Below, piece after piece: positions 1 through 5,526 of a stretch of DNA of 9,320 nt. The stretch comes from SpSt-398 sp033762195 (lineage in GTDB: Bacteria; Bacteroidota; Bacteroidia; Chitinophagales; Chitinophagaceae): positions 1 through 9,320 of the forward strand of contig JANRLV010000146.1 in assembly GCA_033762195.1 (NCBI GenBank), written 5' to 3'. The notes beneath the pieces are model-generated. The model ran no database searches. It saw nothing but the letters and a program-made list of their open reading frames with translations, and had not been told where the DNA came from. A program made the translations under genes and the position numbers. The number at the start of each line of letters is the position of its first letter. Position 1 is the first letter of the stretch.

Positions 1-138
1 ATGTTGCAGCGGCTCATCATCATGGACCTGAGAATAGTGGAAAAAATCGCTATTATTCTACTCTGGGTAGGCTGTTTTGCTGCACCTATGCTGATGCATT
101 TAAAAATTAATCTTTTTCAAGCGCTCTAAATCCTCAAA
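1..138. other. Unresolved left edge, possible 3' end of a plus-strand gene
   Basis: Two plus-strand frames are open from the window edge. Frame 1 runs to a TAA at 127-129 and gives 42 residues with a hydrophobic stretch (IAIILLWVGCFAAPMLM) that could be a C-terminal membrane helix. Frame 3 runs to a TAA at 108-110 and gives a polar tail ending in TYADAFKN. Either could be the end of a gene converging on dacB. One minus-strand frame is also open to the left edge, with clustered ATG codons near 15-23. I recognise no family in any of these, and the piece is too short to choose by codon use. Confidence 0.25.
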
Positions 139-148
139 TTACTTGAGG
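132..148. terminator. Small inverted repeat over the dacB stop codon, weak terminator candidate
   Basis: CCTCAA at 132-137 is the exact reverse complement of TTGAGG at 143-148, with a 5-base loop that includes the dacB stop codon at 139-141. Read on the minus strand it is followed by AT-rich sequence but no clear T run, so it is a poor intrinsic terminator. Its place at the end of dacB, next to a possibly convergent gene, is the main reason to list it. Confidence 0.22.
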
Positions 149-1542
149 TTATCCAGGACCTTATACATTTTCTTTACCAGCAAAGAAGAGGAACCGTTGA
201 AATTATTGACCAGAAAAGAGAATATATATTCTTTACCATTACTGGCTTTGTGATAGCCCGTATACCCCTTTACATCGCCAATGGTCCCGCTCTTCATCGT
301 CATGTCATTATACACAGGAAAAGCTTCTTTATACGAAGAAAACCAGGGCTGCTTTTTGGCAAACCGAAGGACCTCTACCTGGGCATGGGTGGTAACCCGG
401 TTGGCGGGAGAAAGCCCCGAACCGTCGTACAGGTTCAACTCTTCCGGAGCTATACCCTTCTCCTTCCAGAATTCCTGCAGTTTTTCTACCCGTATATCCA
501 GATTCATATTATCCTGATTATTTACGGGAATTGTTTGTAGCAGTGCCTCCCCATAGAGGTTCACGCTCTTTTTTAAATACCAGTACACAATGGAATCCAG
601 TGCCGGTGATTGATGTAACCCGCCGGGCAAGGAGGCAGTAAGGTTGGCATCACCAAAATAAACTTCCCTTCCGGTGCGGATCACCGAATCAATAGTAAGT
701 CCTGCAGCCTTGAGATATCGGAAAAACTCCGTACCCAATGTATGCGCCGGGTCCGGACTTGCCCCGGATATAACAAATGAATCCTTTCCGGGAGGAATAG
801 TACCCCGTATGGTGGCTTGCGTGGAGTAAGGCGGACAAAAGATATAGGCGTTATCACCCGTACCCGGTTGCCCGCCGGTAACCAGACTATTGAATTTAAC
901 CTGGTCCTGGCTGGGATAAGTGCCCTGTACCATGACTGGAGCGCCGGTCATCTGGCTTTTCAGGTAAAGATCGTATTGATTCTCGCGCCAGTTTACAAAG
1001 GACCAACCCGCACCATAATAATTACCCATATCATCCCAAACATAGCCGCCTGGAATGGATATAATATCTCCATAGGACCTATCCAATATCCGGATACCGG
1101 TGATCCTTTTATCACCTAACTGGGATTTTACCAATAAGGCCCATTTTTTTAATAAAAGCGAATCCACCGTGCTTGCATAACGCCAGCTCCCAAGGGTTGG
1201 ATCACCATTACCTTCGATCAGCAACTCAACTGTTTTCCCTCTTTCCCCTTCGTTGACGAGTATCTCCGTCTTAAATTTAAAATCCCTGCCCAACAGGGAA
1301 TAGGCTGTGGCTGCTATGATCACCTTCTGGGTGGAAGCTGGCGCCAAACCTATCCGACTGTTCTTATCAAACACTACCTGTCCTGTTTGTGCATCGATCA
1401 CATAAAGTGAGGCGATGCCATGTTTCATCTGGGAATCCTTCTCAAAAACCGAAAAGGCCTGTTTTAATTTCTGGCCGGCGGATTGGGACTGAACATAAAG
1501 CTGACAACTGATCAAACTCAAAATGAACAAAACTTTTTTCAT
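139..1542 (-). CDS. dacB: D-alanyl-D-alanine carboxypeptidase/endopeptidase, PBP4 type (peptidase family S13)
   Basis: This is a periplasmic serine enzyme that trims D-Ala from peptidoglycan stem peptides and/or cuts D-Ala-mDAP cross-bridges. With the start at 1542 (467 residues) the protein opens with a clean signal peptide (MKKVLFILSLISCQLYVQSQ). An in-frame ATG at 1566 would add eight residues (MQSNNPEG) before the signal peptide, so I prefer the inner start. All three penicillin-binding motifs are present (numbers for the 467-residue form): S-T-Q-K with nucleophile Ser70 and Lys73, S-V-N at 326-328, and K-S-G at 417-419 in the place of the usual KTG. Other PBP4 landmarks are GNGDPTLGS at about 111-119, a GNYYGAG stretch near 173 and DGSGLS near 373. 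The long insert between SxxK and SxN is typical of S13. Length matches the family and no lesion is seen. It is divergent from cinA. The symbol dacB follows E. coli usage; whether it acts as carboxypeptidase or endopeptidase cannot be read from sequence. Confidence 0.93.
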   Translation of the reverse strand: MKKVLFILSLISCQLYVQSQSAGQKLKQAFSVFEKDSQMKHGIASLYVIDAQTGQVVFDKNSRIGLAPASTQKVIIAATAYSLLGRDFKFKTEILVNEGERGKTVELLIEGNGDPTLGSWRYASTVDSLLLKKWALLVKSQLGDKRITGIRILDRSYGDIISIPGGYVWDDMGNYYGAGWSFVNWRENQYDLYLKSQMTGAPVMVQGTYPSQDQVKFNSLVTGGQPGTGDNAYIFCPPYSTQATIRGTIPPGKDSFVISGASPDPAHTLGTEFFRYLKAAGLTIDSVIRTGREVYFGDANLTASLPGGLHQSPALDSIVYWYLKKSVNLYGEALLQTIPVNNQDNMNLDIRVEKLQEFWKEKGIAPEELNLYDGSGLSPANRVTTHAQVEVLRFAKKQPWFSSYKEAFPVYNDMTMKSGTIGDVKGYTGYHKASNGKEYIFSFLVNNFNGSSSLLVKKMYKVLDNLK

Positions 1543-1603
1543 ACCCTCGGGGTTATTACTTTGCATTCAAATTACTGTTTTTATCCTTAATCGTTTTTAA
1601 TTA
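1543..1603. promoter_or_regulatory. Divergent dacB/cinA intergenic region with weak promoter-like elements
   Basis: These 61 bases must carry the 5' signals of both genes. On the plus strand TTACTTTG at 1556-1563 matches the Bacteroidota -7 element TAnnTTTG at 7 of 8 positions and lies 40 bases before the cinA ATG. On the minus strand TAATTTG at 1574-1568 is a one-base-short variant. If it is a -7 element, transcription would begin around the outer dacB ATG (1566), which would leave the inner ATG (1542) as the usable start. No convincing -33 TTTG partner is seen for either, and neither start has a strong Shine-Dalgarno sequence. Confidence 0.3.
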
Positions 1604-2851
1604 ATGGCTCACGCTTCCATCATCACCATTGGCGACGAACTGTTGATCGGTCAGACCATTGATACCAACAGTGCCTGGATGGCCCAGCAACTCAACAAGG
1701 AAGGCATCTGGGTTCGATACCGGATCGCAGTGGGTGATGTATGGGATGATATCTGGAGTGCTATTGACCAGGAACTTCAGCGGTCATCGATCGTGCTTAT
1801 CACTGGTGGGCTGGGCCCAACAGCCGATGATATCACCAAACCTCTTTTGGCAAGCTATTTCCAGGGAAAGATGATCGTGAACCAGGAAGTGTTGCAACAT
1901 GTAACGCAAATCTTTACCCGGCTCAACAGGCCTTTATTGGAACGTAACCTGAAACAAGCTGAAGTACCGGATACGTGTACGGTTTTACAAAATGCCCGGG
2001 GAACAGCACCGGGCATGTGGTTTGAAAAAGAGGGAAAAGTGGTCGTCTCCCTTCCAGGAGTACCTCATGAAATGAAAGGACTGATGACCGAAGAGGTCAT
2101 CCCCCGTCTGATCCGGCAATTCAAATTTCCGGCTATCCTTCACCGCACGGCATTTACTGCCGGACAGGGTGAGTCCTTTATTGCTGAACGACTGAATGAT
2201 TTAGAAGGCGCACTCCCACCCCATATCAAATTGGCCTATTTGCCCAATTATGGCATGGTGAGGTTGCGGTTAACAGCCAGGGGTGAAAACAAAGATGAAC
2301 TGGCCGTTGAAATTGAAAATTGGTTTGCCCAACTCAGAGAAAAAGTAAAAGACATCCTGGTCAGCGACGAGGATAAAGGACTGGAAGAGGTGCTCGGAGA
2401 AGTTCTAATGAAAAAGGGTAAAACCATGTCCACGGCCGAAAGTTGTACCGGTGGCTATATCGCTCACCTGATCACCAGCATCCCCGGTTCTTCTGCTTAT
2501 TTCCAGGGCAGTGTGGTCAGTTATGCAAATTCAGTAAAGGAAGGGCTGTTAGATGTATCCTCTGAAACCCTCTCCACCCTGGGTGCAGTCAGTGAAGAAA
2601 CGGTAAAACAAATGGTTGCAGGGGTATTACAAAAAACAAATAGCCACTATGCTTTAGCCACCTCCGGCATTATGGGACCAACCGGAGGAACTGCTGAAAA
2701 ACCGGTTGGAACTGTTTGGATCGCTGCTGGTGATCGGGAAAACGTCATCACCAGTCAGTTGAAGCTTCGCTTTGACCGCAAAAAAAATATCGAGATTACT
2801 GCGCAAATGGCGATGGATTTATTACGCCGATTTATACTTGGGATCAGATAA
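1604..2851 (+). CDS. cinA: CinA family protein, two-domain nicotinamide-nucleotide amidohydrolase
   Basis: In CinA proteins the C-terminal PncC domain deamidates NMN to nicotinate mononucleotide, and the N-terminal molybdopterin-binding-like (MoaB/MogA fold, COG1058) domain has been linked to ADP-ribose pyrophosphatase activity; together they recycle pyridine nucleotides in the cytoplasm. Both domains are complete in the 415 residues. The N-terminal domain (about 4-170) shows GDELLIGQTIDTNS at 10-23, ITGGLGPTADD at 66-76, NARGTAPG at 130-137 and SLPGVPHEM at 149-157. The C-terminal domain (about 257-413) shows STAESCTGG at 276-284, GSVVSYANSVK at 302-312, GAVSEETV at 327-334 and SGIMGPTGGT at 354-363. 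The length is normal for the full-length form, and the first ATG fits since the conserved IITIGDE begins at residue 6. The old name (competence/damage-inducible protein A) comes from cotranscription with recA in Gram-positives; recA is not adjacent here. No clear terminator follows. Confidence 0.95.
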   Translation: MAHASIITIGDELLIGQTIDTNSAWMAQQLNKEGIWVRYRIAVGDVWDDIWSAIDQELQRSSIVLITGGLGPTADDITKPLLASYFQGKMIVNQEVLQHVTQIFTRLNRPLLERNLKQAEVPDTCTVLQNARGTAPGMWFEKEGKVVVSLPGVPHEMKGLMTEEVIPRLIRQFKFPAILHRTAFTAGQGESFIAERLNDLEGALPPHIKLAYLPNYGMVRLRLTARGENKDELAVEIENWFAQLREKVKDILVSDEDKGLEEVLGEVLMKKGKTMSTAESCTGGYIAHLITSIPGSSAYFQGSVVSYANSVKEGLLDVSSETLSTLGAVSEETVKQMVAGVLQKTNSHYALATSGIMGPTGGTAEKPVGTVWIAAGDRENVITSQLKLRFDRKKNIEITAQMAMDLLRRFILGIR

Positions 2852-2892
2852 ATAAGGTGTATAAAAAAATCAGGGTCAGCAACAGGCTAACA

Positions 2893-2925
2893 CTTGTAAG
2901 GATTTCCGGGAAAATACTAACTTTG
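2893..2925 (+). promoter_or_regulatory. Candidate Bacteroidota promoter (-33 CTTG, -7 TAACTTTG) for the E2 gene
   Basis: TAACTTTG at 2918-2925 is an exact match to the Bacteroidota sigma-ABfr -7 element TAnnTTTG. CTTG at 2893-2896 matches three of four bases of the -33 TTTG, with a 21-base gap, inside the usual range. Transcription would begin a few bases past 2925 and give a 5' leader of roughly 70 bases before the E2 ATG at 3006. That start site is inference from motif placement only. Confidence 0.45.
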
Positions 2926-2968
2926 CCCTGCCTTTTGCTAAAAGCTAAAAGCTTGTAGCTAATCGCCT

Positions 2969-2976
2969 TACCTTTG
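2969..2976 (+). promoter_or_regulatory. Second -7-like octamer TACCTTTG close to the E2 start
   Basis: TACCTTTG is also an exact TAnnTTTG match, 29 bases before the E2 ATG, and would give a short leader of about 20 bases. Its -33 partner is poor: CTTG at 2952-2955 is only 13 bases away and TTTG at 2934-2937 is 31 bases away. It may be a secondary promoter or a chance match in AT-rich sequence. Confidence 0.28.
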
Positions 2977-3005
2977 GATCATAACTTAAAATTAAACTGA
3001 ATAGC

Positions 3006-4358
3006 ATGTCCCTCGTCGATCTCGTCATGCCCAAGCTTGGAGAAAGTATCATGGAAGCGACCATTTTAAAGTGGCATAAGCAACCGGGAGATAAGATTGC
3101 CATGGATGAAACCGTCCTGGAGATCGCCACCGATAAAGTGGATAGCGAGGTGCCAAGCACTGCCGAAGGAGTCATCGAAGAGATCCTTTTCAATGTAAAT
3201 GACGTAGTGCCCATCGGCACCGTTATCGCAAGGATTAAAACAAATGCAAGCATAGGTGCTGCTACCCCCACACCGGTAGTCAATACCCCATCTCCCAGCC
3301 CTGTACCTGCTCCAACACCCGCACCAACCCCTGCCCCAACGGTGAGCCAGGCCGTACAGATAGAATCAGCCCCTGCCCTCGCCGGTAGCAATGGACAGCG
3401 GTTTTATTCCCCATTGGTCTTGAATATTGCCGCCAGCGAAGGCGTTAGCATGACCGAACTGGAGCAGATGCAAGGAACGGGAAATGAAGGAAGAGTAACA
3501 AAGAAGGATATCCTGCAATATGTAAGCGACAAACGGGCAGGGAAAGTTGTATCAGCTCCGGCTAAACAGACTGCATCAACCGAACTAACCGTCCCGATCT
3601 CCCGTATCGAATCCAGCTCCAGTGCTGTTGTGAATACAACCTATAGCGGCAATGTGGAGATCATTGAAATGGACCGTACGCGTAAGCTGATCGCAGATCA
3701 CATGGTGAAAAGCAAACATACAAGTCCACACGTTACCAGTTTTACCGAGGCAGATGTTACGAATATCGTCATGTGGCGTAACCGGGTAAAGAAAGAATTT
3801 GAAAAGAGAGAAAACACCAAGATCACTTTTACCCCGTTATTCATCGAAGCGATCGTAAAATGTATCAAAAAATTCCCGCTGATCAACTCGTCAGTGGATG
3901 GTGACCGCATCATCATCAAGAAGGATATCAATATCGGCATGGCCACTGCCCTGCAAAACGGAAATCTGATTGTTCCGGTGATCAAAGGAGCGGATCAACT
4001 CAATCTTGTCGGACTCACCAAAAAAGTGAACCAGTTGGCAGATAATGCCCGCAACGGCAAACTCAGCCCGGATGATACCATGGGAGGAACTTTTACCTTG
4101 ACCAATGTGGGCACATTCGGCAGCCTGATGGGTACGCCGATCATCAATCAACCGCAGGTGGCTATCCTGGCTGTTGGTGCCATTAAGAAAAGACCCGTAG
4201 TGGTGGAAACACCACAAGGTGACAGTATCGCTATCCGCCACATGATGTATCTCAGCATGAGTTACGACCACCGCATTGTAGACGGAAGCCTGGGTGCTAC
4301 CTTCCTGACAGCCGTAGCCAAGGAATTGGAGAGCTTTAATGAAGAAAGGGAGTTTTAG
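3006..4358 (+). CDS. Dihydrolipoamide acyltransferase, E2 of a 2-oxoacid dehydrogenase complex (probably branched-chain type)
   Basis: E2 is the core of a 2-oxoacid dehydrogenase complex. It takes the acyl group from E1 on a swinging lipoyl arm and passes it to CoA. The 450 residues show the full domain order. A lipoyl domain at about 2-78 has the modification site ATDKVDSE (Lys44). A Pro/Ala/Thr linker follows at about 85-113. The peripheral subunit-binding domain (about 133-174) begins YSPLVLNIAASEG and includes GRVTKKDIL. A second, Ser/Thr-rich linker leads to the catalytic CoA-acyltransferase domain (about 216-446), with active-site His422 and Asp426 in SYDHRIVDGS. There is one lipoyl domain. 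The N-terminal MPKLGESIMEATILKW pattern resembles branched-chain-type E2 proteins of Bacteroidota more than AceF or SucB, but substrate cannot be proved from this. E1 and E3 genes are not adjacent. Two promoter-like octamers precede it and a hairpin/repeat follows. Confidence 0.93.
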   Translation: MSLVDLVMPKLGESIMEATILKWHKQPGDKIAMDETVLEIATDKVDSEVPSTAEGVIEEILFNVNDVVPIGTVIARIKTNASIGAATPTPVVNTPSPSPVPAPTPAPTPAPTVSQAVQIESAPALAGSNGQRFYSPLVLNIAASEGVSMTELEQMQGTGNEGRVTKKDILQYVSDKRAGKVVSAPAKQTASTELTVPISRIESSSSAVVNTTYSGNVEIIEMDRTRKLIADHMVKSKHTSPHVTSFTEADVTNIVMWRNRVKKEFEKRENTKITFTPLFIEAIVKCIKKFPLINSSVDGDRIIIKKDINIGMATALQNGNLIVPVIKGADQLNLVGLTKKVNQLADNARNGKLSPDDTMGGTFTLTNVGTFGSLMGTPIINQPQVAILAVGAIKKRPVVVETPQGDSIAIRHMMYLSMSYDHRIVDGSLGATFLTAVAKELESFNEEREF

Positions 4359-4370
4359 GGTTGGTAGTTG

Positions 4371-4417
4371 GATGATGGATTGAGATATCTGATTTCCAAC
4401 CACAGAAATCCGTCATC
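4371..4417. terminator. Imperfect hairpin at the E2/phosphatase convergent junction, possible bidirectional terminator
   Basis: GATGATGGATT at 4371-4381 pairs with AATCCGTCATC at 4407-4417 to give 11 base pairs, one of them a T-G wobble, around a 25-base loop. A competing pairing is GGTTGG at 4359-4364 with CCAACC at 4396-4401. It begins 13 bases after the E2 stop codon and ends 31 bases from the phosphatase stop, where a shared terminator would be expected. There is no T run on either side, so it is not a classic intrinsic terminator; it could equally be a dispersed repeat unit. Confidence 0.35.
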
Positions 4418-4439
4418 TGTCATCTATCATCTGTCATTC
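4412..4439. repeat. Four-copy heptamer tandem repeat (GTCATCT)
   Basis: Four adjoining 7-base units fill this stretch: GTCATCT (4412-4418), GTCATCT (4419-4425), ATCATCT (4426-4432) and GTCATTC (4433-4439). The first two are identical, the third differs at one base and the fourth at two. The first unit overlaps the right arm of the hairpin. The repeat is wholly intergenic between two convergent genes. It has no spacers and is not a CRISPR array. Confidence 0.7.
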
Positions 4440-4447
4440 AACAACAC

Positions 4448-4939
4448 CTACTCGCTCTTCGCCCCGAATTTACTCCCAACAAAGATTTTCTTTTTCCCCC
4501 TCACTTTCACCTCAAACAAATTATCATACTCCTTATCTCCAAGGTCTCCGGCAACCTTTGTCTCTCCACAAAGCATGTTCACAATATCATCCACGGTATT
4601 GGAATGTCCTACCACCAGCAAATTCTTCTTATGTGTTAGTAGTTTGGAGATAAAAGCGGAATCTGGCCTTGGCCCATACAATTCGATGGCTACCCCAAAA
4701 TGATCCGCCGTGGGGGTTGCCGTAGAGACGGTCCTCACGGTCTGAGTGGAATACACGACAGAGATTTTTTTATCTTTTAATGTATTCATCAGGTCTTCCG
4801 CCCTTTGCTGTCCGGGAACAGAAAGCGGTACATCCGTGTTCATGTTTGGCCCTGCGGCAGCTTTTTCAGCATGCCGTACAATATAAATACTGTGCGAGCA
4901 GGAGCTGAGGAGCAGGAGTAGAAATGGGAGTAGACGCAT
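4448..4939 (-). CDS. Lipoprotein histidine phosphatase (SixA / phosphoglycerate mutase-like branch)
   Basis: This is a small phosphatase (163 residues) of the histidine phosphatase superfamily, which transfers phosphate through a phospho-histidine. The motif VRHAEK supplies Arg22 and nucleophile His23. STQTVRT supplies a likely phosphate-binding Arg69, and VVGHSNT supplies the second His112. The N-terminus is a lipoprotein signal: MR, then a hydrophobic run ending in the lipobox L-S-S-C, with Cys14 as the predicted lipidated residue. The mature enzyme would thus be anchored outside the cytoplasm with its catalytic histidine only nine residues past the anchor. Its size and minimal core resemble SixA, but SixA is cytoplasmic and acts on phosphohistidine proteins, so this product is unlikely to have the same substrate. 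It starts three bases after the stop of the upstream gene, which suggests coupled translation. The substrate is unknown. Confidence 0.82.
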   Translation of the reverse strand: MRLLPFLLLLLSSCSHSIYIVRHAEKAAAGPNMNTDVPLSVPGQQRAEDLMNTLKDKKISVVYSTQTVRTVSTATPTADHFGVAIELYGPRPDSAFISKLLTHKKNLLVVGHSNTVDDIVNMLCGETKVAGDLGDKEYDNLFEVKVRGKKKIFVGSKFGAKSE

Positions 4940-4942
4940 TTT

Positions 4943-5458
4943 TTAATCCACTTTCACTGACTGAAAAAACTTGTCTTTCGTGGTATTCGAGGGGTTCAGC
5001 GCTGAATAGGTGAAACTATATACTTTGGAACCTACAAATACGGAGTAAACGTACATTTTTTCCATTTCTCCCGTTCCTTCACTTTTGTAATTGAGGTCAA
5101 AGAGATAGGTAGTGAATGATTGGAGCTTTCCCCGGCTGGAAGAGACCATTTCAGATCCTTCCATCTGACCCATAAAACCGGTTTTGAATTGCTCCTCAAA
5201 AGCGTCTGTGTCAGCCATGGATTGGATCATCGCCGAATCCAGTCCGAAATTCACAAAATCAATTATGGTCACGGTATAGCTGGAAGAATCATTGGCAACC
5301 AATGTATAAACCTCCACTTGTTCCATATCGATCTTCATCAGTGAATCAGGAACCTGGAAGCTTACACGCTCATTAAAAGTGAGTTTGATCCAGGGCGCCT
5401 GGGAATAAGACAGAATGGACATGGCGAGGAAGGCCAGCGAAAGAAGAATTTTTCTCAT
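4943..5458 (-). CDS. Exported protein of unknown function
   Basis: I do not recognise a named family with confidence. The 171 residues begin with a typical signal peptide (MRKILLSLAFLAMSILSYSQ) with likely cleavage after SYSQ. There is no lipobox, so the mature protein of about 150 residues should be periplasmic or secreted. The rest has alternating beta-like segments (KLTFNERVSFQVP, YTVTIIDFVNFG, YVYSVFVGSKVYSFTYS) and an acidic middle, and ends with FFQSVKVD. A C-terminal aromatic strand followed by FF.SV is reminiscent of PsbP/Mog1-like folds, which is only an impression. Its stop codon lies three bases before the lipoprotein phosphatase start, so the two are very probably cotranscribed. 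The 68 bases upstream (5459-5526) separate it from the S9 peptidase; they are AT-rich, with only a weak -7-like TTTCTTTG on the minus strand (5489-5482) and no clear terminator hairpin. Confidence 0.75.
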   Translation of the reverse strand: MRKILLSLAFLAMSILSYSQAPWIKLTFNERVSFQVPDSLMKIDMEQVEVYTLVANDSSSYTVTIIDFVNFGLDSAMIQSMADTDAFEEQFKTGFMGQMEGSEMVSSSRGKLQSFTTYLFDLNYKSEGTGEMEKMYVYSVFVGSKVYSFTYSALNPSNTTKDKFFQSVKVD

Positions 5459-5526
5459 GTTCGTTTTTAAATTTAATAGTGCAAAGAAAACTCGTGAAAC
5501 CCGGAATTTATAGTCCGTTCATATAA

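Noticed and set aside
2852..3005. Riboswitch or small RNA in the cinA-E2 gap
   Set aside because: Only short AGCT-type palindromes are present (such as AGCTA near 2943 with TAGCT near 2956); no conserved riboswitch core or terminator is visible.
2945..3391. Minus-strand open frame opposite the E2 start, rich in Gly/Val/Thr repeats
   Set aside because: Its repeats are the complement of the Pro/Ala/Thr linker codons of E2. The plus-strand protein has complete lipoyl and binding domains across the same bases.
3891..4403. 170-codon minus-strand open frame over the E2 3' end
   Set aside because: It lies opposite the conserved E2 catalytic domain including DHRIVDG, and shows no recognisable motif or export signal.
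4412..4439. Possible CRISPR array
   Set aside because: The units are 7 bases long and directly adjoining, with no spacers, and there are no cas genes.
4368..4703. Plus-strand open frame starting in the hairpin and repeat
   Set aside because: Its first part is translated repeat and the remainder is antisense to the histidine phosphatase; the product is low-complexity Ser/Thr/Phe-rich.
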